From IMG/VR virus record IMGVR_UViG_3300008952_000077, positions 1-50,455 of that record: 50,455 nt of DNA; one strand, given 5' to 3'. Made by a program: the position numbers and the translations under genes. Numbering within the stretch: the stretch's first letter is position 1; the number at the start of each line of letters is the position of its first letter. Below, piece after piece: positions 31,664-41,685 of the stretch. Source of the DNA: a virus. Below the pieces are notes generated by a model. The model did no database searches and was not told the DNA's origin. It worked only from the letters and a program-made list of their open reading frames with translations.

Positions 31664-32844
31664 AAAATCAACTCCTTAAGATCATAGTAATTTTTTCCAG
31701 CATTGATGTTGCCACGAAATTTGCCGAGCGAATTATTTTCAAAAATATTTTTAATCAAAGGGGCCACACTACGCTCTGAATCATCAAGATCAATAACTAT
31801 TTCGTCATGCACAATATGTGATATAAATGATTTCTTTCCCTCTAGAAACTTATCAATCTCAACAGCGCGTTCCATGACTAAGTCTGCCGTCGTACTCTGT
31901 ATCAAATAGTTAAAGGCTTTTCTGTGTTCTACCGGAACTGCTCTTCCGGTCATGGTGTTAACTTTTCCATCTACATAATAATCGGATAATATTTTATCTC
32001 TGTTATACAGATCGCTTTTTATTGCGTCTGAGTCTGGATTGTATAACCAAGCAAAGAATTTTTCTTTAGCTTCTCCGCGTGATAAAACACCGCCAAACAC
32101 ATTTTTTGCATTCCACTGGTGGATGTCCCAATCGGGCTGCGGCTCATTGCCGAGAGCCAATACTGTTCTTAATTCGGCGCCATTATAATCCAAACTGAGG
32201 AACCAATCATTTTTGGGCTTGATTATTTTACGGTGTGTCTTTTTCATGGTTAAAATTGGCAGAGAATTGCTGAATGTTGTCAAGCGACCAGTCACTGTAC
32301 CAAATAGATTATAATCAACGTGTGAGGGCCCAGACAACAGCCTTTGAAGTTGAAGGCGGTCCCTTGAATTGGTCATTAGCTCTCGGCAGTCTTTGTTGCT
32401 AGTAGTCAAATTGTTAAATTTGATCTTGTGCAGTAGTCTATGTACACTGGCTAGATGCTCATAGTTGCGCGGCTTTTCGTAATTTTCAAAAACATGTTTT
32501 GTAATCTGATTCTTAGTTTCGCAAAAGTTTAACAAAAAGTCTTCAGGCACCAAATCGTAAAAACACAATTCACGTAAATTAATTTTTGCTATTCTAAATG
32601 ACTGAAGGTATGCTTTAAATTTGGCCTGATTCGAGGCCAATTTTGCAGATATATCGGTCGGGCAGACTTCAGCGAGATTCTTGCCGCCAGTCATAATCCA
32701 CGCATATTCCACAGAATTATCAGTGATAGCACCGGAATGGCGCCATGTTTTTGTTAGATTAACCGGCAGATCCTCAAAATATAGTTTACCATTTGTGTAT
32801 ATTCCGACGCACTCTGATTTATCGTCTAGACTTTGAAAGTACAA
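31660..32844 (-). CDS. compact family A DNA polymerase without exonuclease domains
   Basis: The start is TTG 32844, with GGAG 6 nt upstream; the ATG at 32880 overlaps the -10 box of the promoter and would not be transcribed. The 394-residue protein is the polymerase domain of PolI alone. Motif A is SLDYNGAELRTVLAL, the O-helix has RGEAKEKFFAWLYN, an AFNYLIQSTTADLV helix follows, and motif C is ISHIVHDEIVID. All catalytic residues are present. Residues 1-130 are a short, unrecognised N-domain. The matching 5'-3' nuclease is a separate gene (24467-25465). Confidence 0.85.
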   Translation of the reverse strand: MYFQSLDDKSECVGIYTNGKLYFEDLPVNLTKTWRHSGAITDNSVEYAWIMTGGKNLAEVCPTDISAKLASNQAKFKAYLQSFRIAKINLRELCFYDLVPEDFLLNFCETKNQITKHVFENYEKPRNYEHLASVHRLLHKIKFNNLTTSNKDCRELMTNSRDRLQLQRLLSGPSHVDYNLFGTVTGRLTTFSNSLPILTMKKTHRKIIKPKNDWFLSLDYNGAELRTVLALGNEPQPDWDIHQWNAKNVFGGVLSRGEAKEKFFAWLYNPDSDAIKSDLYNRDKILSDYYVDGKVNTMTGRAVPVEHRKAFNYLIQSTTADLVMERAVEIDKFLEGKKSFISHIVHDEIVIDLDDSERSVAPLIKNIFENNSLGKFRGNINAGKNYYDLKELIL

Positions 32845-34060
32845 TTTTTTCTCCGTAACCTTTTTTGTTCCTATTAACATTATAACTCAATGAGCCTCTA
32901 TAGTCAAATGGATGGTTGATTGTAACTTCAAAAACAACGCCGGCACGGGATGGGCCTAGGCGATCATACACCGACAGACAATCGCGAAGGATTGTTTTTT
33001 TCTCGGGTTTGGTAAATTCTTTTGGCTCTTCGCGCATGCGAATTTCAAATAAAAATGCCAACAATTCTCTTTCCGTAAAAATTCTGGTTAATTGATCTTC
33101 AGAATATGACTCAGGCACAACATAACGCGTGCGAATACGACCGTTACATTCTTCAATAATCGGAATTTTTGGTAATTTCACCATGTTATATAATCTAAGC
33201 AGATATTTTCTAAATTTTTCATAATAGATATAATCTGCCCGACTATATCCGATGTTTATGATCCTGTTGGTTTTCTGCAAGTTATATTGTGCGGCGTACT
33301 GTAGCATCTCGCTTGAGCCGATATCTGCCACTATTCTCCATGGTATATTTTTGTCAACCATAAAACCAAACGAGCGGCATGCATTCAGGAAGTATTCCCA
33401 GTGGCCACTTTGAACGAAATGTTTCATTTTTTTGCTGTCGTCAAAATAATCAAGATCGGCAACTTCAATAGCTAACCCGCTAACGTTAATAGGGCAATAT
33501 CTACTCTTTAAAAATGCAGAAAAAGTAAATGGGTGGCGCGACACAGATTGCATTAATAGTGGCCCTAAGTGATTCATAAATTCATGAAAATTTTTAACTT
33601 GAATCTTCTTGTCCCTGAAATGATTTACTATCGCTGTTGAATAATTGTCTTGGTGAGTATTAAAAAGCTCTATTGGACTAACAAAAGATTTATAAACATT
33701 CAAATTGCTAAGATACGGGTGATTCGGATCCAATTGTCCTTGAGCAACTGCCTTTTTAAAAACTTGCTGTAAGTCTTTGAATGCGTCTACAACAAAATTG
33801 ATAGCACTCTGTTCTGGGCCGCCGGCATTATCCCCCGTAGCATCATTGAGCGGTTTTAAGCTTGCTGCGGACTGTTTCTCAAGATATACCGGTACAAACT
33901 GAAAGTTCACGCGGCCGTACAAAAATTTCTCTCCGAAATTAAAGTTGGTTAGATTTTCATATTGTTCAGCATTAATAACTGCATCATAATTATATGCCGC
34001 TCTCTTATAATATGTCAATGCGGATCCGTCGCGGTTTTTAGTAATGTAAATTTCTGCCAT
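32819..34060 (-). CDS. hypothetical phage protein, possibly virion-associated
   Basis: The 413-residue protein has no signal peptide or long hydrophobic segment. It starts with a beta hairpin-like region (MAEIYITKNRDGSALTYYKRAAYN). The centre is Phe/Tyr-rich helices (FHEFMNHLGPLLMQSVSRHPF). The end is basic (NRNKKGYGEKIVLSKSRR). It lies between the 1152-residue tail protein and the polymerase gene, and its 3' end carries the polymerase promoter. Family not recognised; a virion or injection role is possible. Confidence 0.5.
   Translation of the reverse strand: MAEIYITKNRDGSALTYYKRAAYNYDAVINAEQYENLTNFNFGEKFLYGRVNFQFVPVYLEKQSAASLKPLNDATGDNAGGPEQSAINFVVDAFKDLQQVFKKAVAQGQLDPNHPYLSNLNVYKSFVSPIELFNTHQDNYSTAIVNHFRDKKIQVKNFHEFMNHLGPLLMQSVSRHPFTFSAFLKSRYCPINVSGLAIEVADLDYFDDSKKMKHFVQSGHWEYFLNACRSFGFMVDKNIPWRIVADIGSSEMLQYAAQYNLQKTNRIINIGYSRADYIYYEKFRKYLLRLYNMVKLPKIPIIEECNGRIRTRYVVPESYSEDQLTRIFTERELLAFLFEIRMREEPKEFTKPEKKTILRDCLSVYDRLGPSRAGVVFEVTINHPFDYRGSLSYNVNRNKKGYGEKIVLSKSRR
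32879..32907 (-). promoter_or_regulatory. sigma70-type promoter for the family A polymerase
   Basis: TTGACT (32907-32902), 17-bp spacer and TATAAT (32884-32879). It is inside the preceding coding region, and its -10 overlaps an ATG at 32880, which points to TTG 32844 as the true start. Confidence 0.75.
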
Positions 34061-34102
34061 TTTTTCGTTCCTTTACTAATATGTAGATAAAAACCAGTTT
34101 AT

Positions 34103-37100
34103 TCAAGAGTCCGCGGGGGGATCGGAGGGTGCGGTCGGCTTCTCAGGCTCAGACTCAGCCGCCGGAGTGGCTTCTTGGGAGGCGCCCTTTCGACATTTTG
34201 TTTTCTTGTTGGTGCCTACTCCAGATGCCTGAGATCCTTTTCCTCCTGCGCTAGCGACCCAGACGGCAGTCAAATTTGTTTCTCCGACGCCCGGGGCGAA
34301 GTCATGACTAGCTCTTGTTATCATATAATAACCTCCCACACCCAAGTCTGTCAAGTCAAATGCAGCTTCATCCATACCAGCCATGCTTGGGGCAAAGCCC
34401 TTTGGATCAACATAGACATATTGGCCCGGGAAGGCACCAACGTTGGCATATGACTTTATATTTACATCATACAATTCTCTTAATTGATGTAAACCATCAT
34501 ATCCATCTTGTTCAAATCTAACTGTTTTTAGGTGAGGTGTTTCAGTTTTCTCTAGTGATATATTTTTTATAAGTCCGCGATCTCTTCCAAGCACATAATG
34601 CATTATTCCGCGCGGTTCGTCTTCAACTTTTTTCCCTCTCATTGTTTTTAATGGCATCGTCCGGCCGGCATGAAATATGAAGTAGTTCATTTCTTTGTCA
34701 ACGCCCGGGTTGGGATTGTTATAGTCGGAGTTGCCCTTTAAATTTAATAACGGATTTAATTTTGGAATGCTGCTAACCGTAAGTCTATGATATTTGTTGC
34801 CCGTGCCAAGAATGCGCGCTGTGATTTCGTCGCGGTTGCCTTTGTGTGACGGATATGACGTGACCACTGCTTCATATAATCTAACTTTTTGTTTAATCGA
34901 AAAAGGATAGCAGGAGTCTTCATTTAAATAATTTTTCAATAGATCATTAAATAGGTCTTTTAAAAACTGAGTGAGTGGATATTGAGCGATATTCTTTTTA
35001 AGCAACTTGCTCGTCAGCCATTCTGAAAAATATTTTACTGAGACCGGAACATCTCCAAAATTAACATGTTGTGAGTCTCCTGTGGCGTGATCAACAATCT
35101 CCAATGGGCCTAACACGACTCTAAACTTTTTGAATTCAGCAATTGTCTTTTTTAGTGATTGTATTTCCATCGCCCTCAACTCAGAATCGACTGGCAAGCC
35201 TTTATATTCTGTGGCCTTGGTAAGCTCATCGGCAGTTGTACTCAGATATTGCTCCATGCTGCCCATCACAACATTCAACATGTCGGCAATGTAAAAAAAT
35301 GGTATTTGAATGCTATCCATTCCAGCTAACTGCAATGCTGCGCCCAGATCTATATCATTTTTCTGGTCATCGTCTATTTGACTAGAGAAGGCAGCATGCA
35401 CTTCTTGGGAGAGATTTAATTGCGAATCTTCGCTGCCTTTGGTCACTTTTCCAGCTAGTGGGTATCCGGGACCTTGCGCCAAAACACTCTTGAGGTCTTC
35501 GCGAGTAAAATTTAAGAAATGAATATAGCCGTTGATAAAAAGTTGTTTAAATAGGTGAGAATGCATTTTCTGCTTTTCCTGTTCAATAATTTTAACGTCA
35601 TCCTGCTTAATTTGGTTAACCGTTTTTTGTAAATCGTCACCTCCGCCACCAGACATGCATATGCTGTAATCCGCATTATCAAAAGCCAGCTTTCTTGTTA
35701 AAAGTCTAACATTTGTGCTCACTTCTGTAAATATGTTTAGCCTTGGGGTAGCAAAATATTCTTCAACATACGCGAGATACTCAATATTAAAGGTAACACG
35801 ACCCAATTCATCAAAATCAAAAGTGTGAGTGACGGGCGTTAAATTAACACTAACAAAACTGTTATTGAGGGCCTTTTTTGCATCACCCTTGATCGGAGAT
35901 ACTCCGTCTTGTCTAGCCCAACCGAAGACTGCCTTGAGTCTAAAATTTAAAGCATCATTTTGTTTATAATCTTTTTGCTTGATGTTCTTGCCCGTTTTTA
36001 GCGCCAAATCAATATATTTAAATGTATGTGTTTCTTTTCTGCCTGTCTTAGAATTCACGGTTTCTACAGTACGGTCCCTCATGAGTTCTTCAAAATCTGC
36101 TGCTTGCAGGCTTAATGTTGCCGTAATACAGCGCTTTTGCGCAAACATGTCTTGGCCTTCAAAATTCAAATTAAATGATTTTATGCCGATGCCAAAACCT
36201 CTTTTGTTTTTGTTTTTAAAAATGTTTTTGATATCGGTTTGGCCGGCATGTGAATCAAAAGGGATCTCAACCTCTGAAACGGGCGCGGAACTATTGGCGT
36301 TTTTTATCTTATAAAGCCTTATTAGGGGCTGCATTGATGAAATCTCAGCCGTGCTCATGTTGAAAAAAGTCGCTTGGGAATGAGATGTGGTGAGCCTGTT
36401 CATAAGCCCAAATGATTCTCCTTCTATCAACAATGGCGCATTGCCGACCAGTTCACCACCGCCGGCTTTAGTATAGGGGAGCCGACGTCTTATTTCTTTT
36501 TCACCTTCTTCGTTCGACGTCTTGACATCAATGTTATCCAAACTACGACTGTACTTAGCTAACGTAGATATTTGTGACAGTAAAATACATTGCTCTTTAT
36601 AGTTGATAACAGCTACGGACATTATTTCGTCACCTGTCATGTGCGAGATGCCCTCGCCGACCATCGAGCGTTCTTGAGGAGTGCCTCCATTATGGCCGGC
36701 GATAGTTGCGCCGATGAGGTAACCTCGCTTGGTGTCCAATTCAATATTGGCTTTTTGATCAAGTTTTTCGGCACATTTGCTCATTTGACTATTCTTGGAT
36801 GTATGAGTCTTAAGTTCAGCTATTTTTGCTTTCATTCTCAATAACGGGTCGACATCCTCGCCATAGTCGCGAATTATTGGAATTAATTGATCAATAATTT
36901 TTTGCATTTCATCGCATTCTGCCGCCAAGAGACCTCTGTAGTCAAAGCCGGTTGTGGCGGCGCCGGATACGGCGTATTTGTATCCGGATCTATTACTAGT
37001 CTGCATCCCGCGGGTCCAACCTTCAGCCACATCTTTTAAAACGGTTTGATTAGCTGGATCTTCTGTGTTACTTTCAATGTCTGGGGTAACTTTGGAGCCC

Positions 37101-37561
37101 TGTGCGCCGGTGACTATTTGGAAAGCATTGGTACCGTTGCGCGATATATCTCTAATTTGTGCGGTTTCTTTTAATTGTTGTCCTTTTTTCTGGCCTCCGG
37201 CGAGGGCGCCTTTGACGCCGGCGGCGGTACCTGCTTCCCCCATATTTGCCTGTACGGCAGCTTCGGTTTCTGCGTCCGATTGCGCAATCGCTTGTTGGGC
37301 TGTGTACTGCACAAGGGCGCTGATATTGGACGTGCCGATCTTCTCAGATTGGCCCATAGCGCGGATATCAGTAATTAATTTATTGATTTTTCGGACTTCT
37401 TTGGCCATGCAGTTAGAAGACTCAATAATATCATCACAATTTGCGTCTAATTTTGCTTGATATTCTTTTGCTGCAGCATCGTAGGGTTCACTTCCAGCTG
37501 CGGCGCCGCCGCCGCCCTTGCCGAGAAATCCACCTGATACGCACTTGCTCCCACTCGGCAT
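34103..37561 (-). CDS. large tail/baseplate protein
   Basis: The 1152-residue protein starts with a Gly-rich arm (FLGKGGGGAAAG). A long helical segment (30-260) follows, then mixed beta domains. The C-terminal third (VYVDPKGFAPSM, GVGGYYMITRASHDFAPGVGET) reads like a baseplate hub beta domain that ends in a positioning strand. The last 40 residues are Pro/Lys/Ala-rich linker. Its place next to a LysM/gp53-like gene and a baseplate-like gene supports a baseplate or central-spike role. No exact family is assigned. Confidence 0.6.
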   Translation of the reverse strand: MPSGSKCVSGGFLGKGGGGAAAGSEPYDAAAKEYQAKLDANCDDIIESSNCMAKEVRKINKLITDIRAMGQSEKIGTSNISALVQYTAQQAIAQSDAETEAAVQANMGEAGTAAGVKGALAGGQKKGQQLKETAQIRDISRNGTNAFQIVTGAQGSKVTPDIESNTEDPANQTVLKDVAEGWTRGMQTSNRSGYKYAVSGAATTGFDYRGLLAAECDEMQKIIDQLIPIIRDYGEDVDPLLRMKAKIAELKTHTSKNSQMSKCAEKLDQKANIELDTKRGYLIGATIAGHNGGTPQERSMVGEGISHMTGDEIMSVAVINYKEQCILLSQISTLAKYSRSLDNIDVKTSNEEGEKEIRRRLPYTKAGGGELVGNAPLLIEGESFGLMNRLTTSHSQATFFNMSTAEISSMQPLIRLYKIKNANSSAPVSEVEIPFDSHAGQTDIKNIFKNKNKRGFGIGIKSFNLNFEGQDMFAQKRCITATLSLQAADFEELMRDRTVETVNSKTGRKETHTFKYIDLALKTGKNIKQKDYKQNDALNFRLKAVFGWARQDGVSPIKGDAKKALNNSFVSVNLTPVTHTFDFDELGRVTFNIEYLAYVEEYFATPRLNIFTEVSTNVRLLTRKLAFDNADYSICMSGGGGDDLQKTVNQIKQDDVKIIEQEKQKMHSHLFKQLFINGYIHFLNFTREDLKSVLAQGPGYPLAGKVTKGSEDSQLNLSQEVHAAFSSQIDDDQKNDIDLGAALQLAGMDSIQIPFFYIADMLNVVMGSMEQYLSTTADELTKATEYKGLPVDSELRAMEIQSLKKTIAEFKKFRVVLGPLEIVDHATGDSQHVNFGDVPVSVKYFSEWLTSKLLKKNIAQYPLTQFLKDLFNDLLKNYLNEDSCYPFSIKQKVRLYEAVVTSYPSHKGNRDEITARILGTGNKYHRLTVSSIPKLNPLLNLKGNSDYNNPNPGVDKEMNYFIFHAGRTMPLKTMRGKKVEDEPRGIMHYVLGRDRGLIKNISLEKTETPHLKTVRFEQDGYDGLHQLRELYDVNIKSYANVGAFPGQYVYVDPKGFAPSMAGMDEAAFDLTDLGVGGYYMITRASHDFAPGVGETNLTAVWVASAGGKGSQASGVGTNKKTKCRKGASQEATPAAESEPEKPTAPSDPPADS

Positions 37562-37565
37562 TCTT

Positions 37566-37901
37566 TTAGACTCCCAACATCGTTGCGATATTTTCTAAAT
37601 TAATCGGTATTTCAATAACATCGCCCTTGTTTAGGTGAGCCTCAGTAGGAGCACCGTTGTACCATCCAATAATCCACCACAGTTCAGGATTACCATAATA
37701 CTTGTTGGCAAGATTGTAGAGCCTGTCGCCATATTTCCAAATATGGGTGTCTGTGTTTAAAGAAGATCTATCCAGCACATCAGGATGATATAACGCTGAT
37801 GTTCCATAATGTACTATTTTTTGAAGCTTTCGCATGCGTCTGGCTATTGCCGAACTCTGTTCTTCGTTAACGAATACCTCTGTTTTTTTATATCTCGACA
37901 T
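37566..37901 (-). CDS. LysM-containing baseplate wedge protein (gp53-like)
   Basis: The 111-residue protein has an N-terminal helical arm. A LysM-like domain (about 50-100) follows, with HIWKYGDRLYNLANKYYGNPELWWIIGWYNG, then HLNKGDVIEIP. This LysM type is found in phage baseplate wedge proteins such as T4 gp53 rather than in wall-binding enzymes. The ATG at 37901 overlaps the preceding stop (TAATG), so translation is coupled. The next gene follows after 4 nt. Confidence 0.75.
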   Translation of the reverse strand: MSRYKKTEVFVNEEQSSAIARRMRKLQKIVHYGTSALYHPDVLDRSSLNTDTHIWKYGDRLYNLANKYYGNPELWWIIGWYNGAPTEAHLNKGDVIEIPINLENIATMLGV

Positions 37902-39067
37902 TACTCGTACGACTCCACTGCTGCGACAGCAGCCGCATCAACACCCTCATCCAAGCCGGTATGGCCGGTACCCGAGTCGGTATACCCTGCGTCTTTGAGT
38001 TCTTGACCCATGACAGCGCCGGCGATATACGCCCTCTTCTCGGCATTCTTGATCTTGCCGGCTTCTAGGCGACGTTTGTCTCGGCCTAGGCGACCTTCAC
38101 CCCCAAAGAGACCTTTCGTGCCGAACATGCCACCATAGCGAGCTTCCGCATTTTGTCTCATTTGTTCTACTTCTGCTCTGTTAGCTTCAGCTTGTGCGGC
38201 GTCATCCCAAGACTTGCCTTCGTAATCGCTACCCATTTGTCTAGGATCAAAAGTGCTAACACCGTAAGGAAAAACCTCGGCTTCGCTAAACTTGTTACTT
38301 GCGTCCCAGCCTAGGCCGTGTTCGTGAATCGGAGTGAATGAAATAACGACTTCAATGACTTTCGGTAAAATTGTATTTGCAACTGTTTTGTTAGTTTCAG
38401 CATGAAGCATCTCAAAAACACCGGATTCTCTGTTCTCTAAATTATGATTAATGGTCAAGCTTGAAATAAATCCAAGCTGGCCATGTTGAGGTTCCGGGCC
38501 TTTGGAGCTATAGTCTTGATAATATTTTGATTTTTCTTGTAAATTTCTAAAATTTGCTTGGCCGATGGTGCGCTGTATGTCTTTGGTGTTTTGCAGAAGG
38601 TTCATGACCTTTAATCTCACCAATGGTCCTTGGGATATGGTTTGCGCCTCCTGAACGTTGATGTAATTTGGATACACACTCTGTATCAAGGTTTGTACTT
38701 TGCCAAGATTCTCAAATGCTTCACTTTCGCTGGCTGCGGGTATAACGAAGCTTAAGTTTATTGTACGATCTGTTTGAACGAAATTGTGGATCTTATCAGC
38801 ACGACCAAAAACCGCTTCAGATTGCCAATTCGGAGTGTATGTCTCGTTATAAGAAGTAATGAACGCTTTAAAAAACACACTAGTTTGGCTAGCTTCATGC
38901 AGAAAAGAGATATAGAGCTTTTTATTGTTAGCGAGGCCGTCTGTACCGTCAGCATACCATACATTAGATTTTCTGCCAACTCTGTTGACCTTATACTTGT
39001 GAGCATCAAAAATTTGATTGTAATAATCGTATGCCGATGGTCCTGATTTTGGTTCGTCTTCTGCCAT
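37901..39067 (-). CDS. baseplate/tail protein
   Basis: The 388-residue protein has a beta-rich front (KLYISFLHEASQTSVFFKAFITSYNETYTPNWQ). RADKIHNFVQTDRTINLSFVIP with a helix to about residue 130 follows, and then another beta domain (LGFISSLTINHNLENRESGVFEML). The C-terminal third is charged helix. The pattern of F-x-A-x-I-T-x-Y with NLSFVIP is like baseplate hub/tail-tube initiator proteins. It is coupled to the LysM gene. Exact T4 equivalent unclear. Confidence 0.6.
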   Translation of the reverse strand: MAEDEPKSGPSAYDYYNQIFDAHKYKVNRVGRKSNVWYADGTDGLANNKKLYISFLHEASQTSVFFKAFITSYNETYTPNWQSEAVFGRADKIHNFVQTDRTINLSFVIPAASESEAFENLGKVQTLIQSVYPNYINVQEAQTISQGPLVRLKVMNLLQNTKDIQRTIGQANFRNLQEKSKYYQDYSSKGPEPQHGQLGFISSLTINHNLENRESGVFEMLHAETNKTVANTILPKVIEVVISFTPIHEHGLGWDASNKFSEAEVFPYGVSTFDPRQMGSDYEGKSWDDAAQAEANRAEVEQMRQNAEARYGGMFGTKGLFGGEGRLGRDKRRLEAGKIKNAEKRAYIAGAVMGQELKDAGYTDSGTGHTGLDEGVDAAAVAAVESYE

Positions 39068-39072
39068 TTATT

Positions 39073-41634
39073 TCATGTTCTCCCTGCTATTGCCTTTGCG
39101 GCTCGTTTGGTTTGAATTTTCTGTACAACTCTTCCAAGTTTTTCATCACCGATCCTAACATCAATAACGGCATTCTCGGGCCCACTATTAATATAGGTGT
39201 TACTAGAAGAATTTTGTGCAATATTTGTGTTTGCGGCGGTTGGTGCGGCGGCCCTTGCTGCGGCGGCGGGTATTGCCGCGGCGGTGGTAGCCATCGTTTT
39301 ATTCATTACATCGTTACTGGCAACTTCAGATTGTGCTTTAATTGCTATGCCCACATCCGACATTGCACTACCCAAAGCCAGTGCTTTTGTTCTTGAGACG
39401 TTTTCAATGGCGGCGGCAATTTTTTCGATATTGGCTGCGGCGCCGGGGTCTGTCAAAGCATTAAAGAAGGCAACGGCAGCTTCCACAATCGTCTTAAATA
39501 TATCACCTATATACGAGATTACAGCTTCAAACTTTCTAAACGGGGTCATTAGAGCGTCAAATGCTTTTTCTAACATACCACCAGTAAACATATCAAAGAA
39601 GCTTGGAGAGTTCTTTTCGGCAAAAGCGCCCATAAGACCTTTAACAGCACCAGCAAAAAGCCCAAAAACAACAATTGCCAATTTAACACCGGTTAAAACT
39701 TTAAGTAAAGGGAATAAAATAACTACTCCGAGAACAAAACCTATGCCTTTAAAAATAGGAATGAGTTCTTCACCAATATTAAGGGCGCCATCCATAGAGC
39801 CAGTAAATTCATGAAACTGATCGCTGATAAATTTTATCATATCAAAAAGCGCGGTGAATGGCAAGAATAACCCTTCAAGTATTAAGCCTAAAGCTGATAG
39901 TTTTTCACTTCCTAATTTTATAGAATCCATAAGCATAAGTATGCCACCGACTGCTGCCCCGATGGGCCCACCAAGAGCAAATCCTATCAAAGCTCCACCT
40001 AGCACTTTCATTACTCCTGCATTGTCTGACATAAATGTAAGCAAGCCACGAAATGCATCTATCAATGGTGTTAGTATTGGAATCATTTGAGCAAATACGG
40101 CATTTAGCTGTTCTTGGAATGAAGCAAGGGTTTTGGCTTCTTTTGCAGCTTCTTCAAAGTCCTTGGTTGTTTTCTTTGTCTCATCTGAAACAGAATCCAT
40201 GTTTCCGCTTAAGGTCAAAGCAAGATCACCAATGCTATCAAGACCAAGTGCATCTTTGTAGAAATTCTTCTGATAGTAGGACATGGTATCAAAGGATAGC
40301 CCTGTATCTAAAATAGAGTCTCGTATCATTTCAAATCTAGCAGTTGGATCTGTCTCCATCATAAGATCCATAGCATTAACAAAGTTACCACCAAGTGCAG
40401 CGTTTAACTTACCAGCTTGACGGGCGGCGCCCTCAAAAGTATCAAATTGATTAACTATATTCAGCAACTTGCTCACCGATAGGCCAGTTACCTTGGCTGC
40501 TGCTGCTAAATCCCTAAATGCCTCGTCGCCGTTCTCGCCTAATTTCATCAAAGAATCAGAAGCCTCTCCAAACTGGCCAGCCAAGGCCTCGGGGGCGACT
40601 CCAAGTTCTTGCGCAAAACCGACCATATTGAGCATTTCTGCGCCGGCGGCTTCAGCGCTCATACCCATGCCTTTCGTTAATGTCTGTATGCCTTGCGCCG
40701 TTTGTTGATTAGAAACGCCAAATTTTTCTAACACAGCGGTAGTTTTAATCAAGCTATTCCTAACTTCAGTATCTTGGATAGTTGAAAAATCTGTAAAAGT
40801 GTTGTAAAGTGCACCCATTGCAGCGCCCATATCTGCCGCTGTAGCCGTGAATTTACGGCCTTCCTCGTAAGTAACCGAAAGTGAACGTGCGAACTCCTGA
40901 GAGGCGCCTGTAGACTTCATAAACGCATTCTCTGCGTCACCTAGCTCAACTGCTAATTTGCCCATTGACTCTATTAAACTGATAAGAGCCAAAGCACCCA
41001 TCTTTTTACCAGCGGCTTGAAGACCTGCGCCTAAGCTTTCAGAACCTTGTATTGTTTTTTGAATGCTGTCGGATAATTCACCCTTCATAGTATTTGATAT
41101 ACCCTTCAAAGCCCCTTGGATACCGCTAGCGTCACCGCTAAACAAGCCTTGAGCAATGTCACTGGCATTATTACCAAAATTAGATAAGCGACTGTCTAAT
41201 TCCTCAAGATGGGCAAGATGTTCAGCTTCTTTCTCGGTAATTCCATCTAGAGTTTTAGCTTGTTCTCTGAGGTATGCAATCTCAGCTTGGCGCGCTTCTT
41301 TGACAGCTTTTAGTTTTTCCTCAGTGAGAATTGTTTTTTTATAACCTTGGTCTAGAGCGTCTACTTGTTTATTTAAAAGTATAACAAGATCTTCAGCATC
41401 TTTTTTCTGCGTCTTGAGCAAATCAACTGATTTTTTTAATGAACCTATAGTTTGTTCAAGACGAGCGACTAATTTCTCATTTAAATCGTTTCTTTGTAAA
41501 AGCTTTGTCAGCTGCTGTTCATTAAGAGAGTTTATTTTTTTAGCTAATTCAACTTTAGCACTAAGACTTGAACGAGATTCATTCTCAAGTTCTTGCAGTT
41601 CTTTGGCTAATTTTACTTCTTCTTCTGTGGCCAC
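39073..41634 (-). CDS. tail tape measure protein
   Basis: The 853-residue protein has a long N-terminal coiled coil (1-150), a helical middle, and two hydrophobic patches near 540-580 (GALIGFALGGPIGAAVGGILML) and 640-700 (GFVLGVVILFPLLKVL). The Ala-rich C-terminus (800-840) is followed by a basic end. This layout is that of tape measure proteins that set tail length and enter the host envelope. It has its own late octamer and is preceded by the chaperone-like gene pair. Confidence 0.88.
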   Translation of the reverse strand: MATEEEVKLAKELQELENESRSSLSAKVELAKKINSLNEQQLTKLLQRNDLNEKLVARLEQTIGSLKKSVDLLKTQKKDAEDLVILLNKQVDALDQGYKKTILTEEKLKAVKEARQAEIAYLREQAKTLDGITEKEAEHLAHLEELDSRLSNFGNNASDIAQGLFSGDASGIQGALKGISNTMKGELSDSIQKTIQGSESLGAGLQAAGKKMGALALISLIESMGKLAVELGDAENAFMKSTGASQEFARSLSVTYEEGRKFTATAADMGAAMGALYNTFTDFSTIQDTEVRNSLIKTTAVLEKFGVSNQQTAQGIQTLTKGMGMSAEAAGAEMLNMVGFAQELGVAPEALAGQFGEASDSLMKLGENGDEAFRDLAAAAKVTGLSVSKLLNIVNQFDTFEGAARQAGKLNAALGGNFVNAMDLMMETDPTARFEMIRDSILDTGLSFDTMSYYQKNFYKDALGLDSIGDLALTLSGNMDSVSDETKKTTKDFEEAAKEAKTLASFQEQLNAVFAQMIPILTPLIDAFRGLLTFMSDNAGVMKVLGGALIGFALGGPIGAAVGGILMLMDSIKLGSEKLSALGLILEGLFLPFTALFDMIKFISDQFHEFTGSMDGALNIGEELIPIFKGIGFVLGVVILFPLLKVLTGVKLAIVVFGLFAGAVKGLMGAFAEKNSPSFFDMFTGGMLEKAFDALMTPFRKFEAVISYIGDIFKTIVEAAVAFFNALTDPGAAANIEKIAAAIENVSRTKALALGSAMSDVGIAIKAQSEVASNDVMNKTMATTAAAIPAAAARAAAPTAANTNIAQNSSSNTYINSGPENAVIDVRIGDEKLGRVVQKIQTKRAAKAIAGRT

Positions 41635-41652
41635 AATAAAGTCCTCTGAAAG

Positions 41653-41660
41653 TAAATAGT
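41653..41660 (-). promoter_or_regulatory. late promoter-like octamer ACTATTTA
   Basis: Minus-strand ACTATTTA, 19 nt upstream of the tape measure ATG (41634). Confidence 0.55.
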
Positions 41661-41685
41661 TTTATACTAAAAAACAAGGTTGCTG

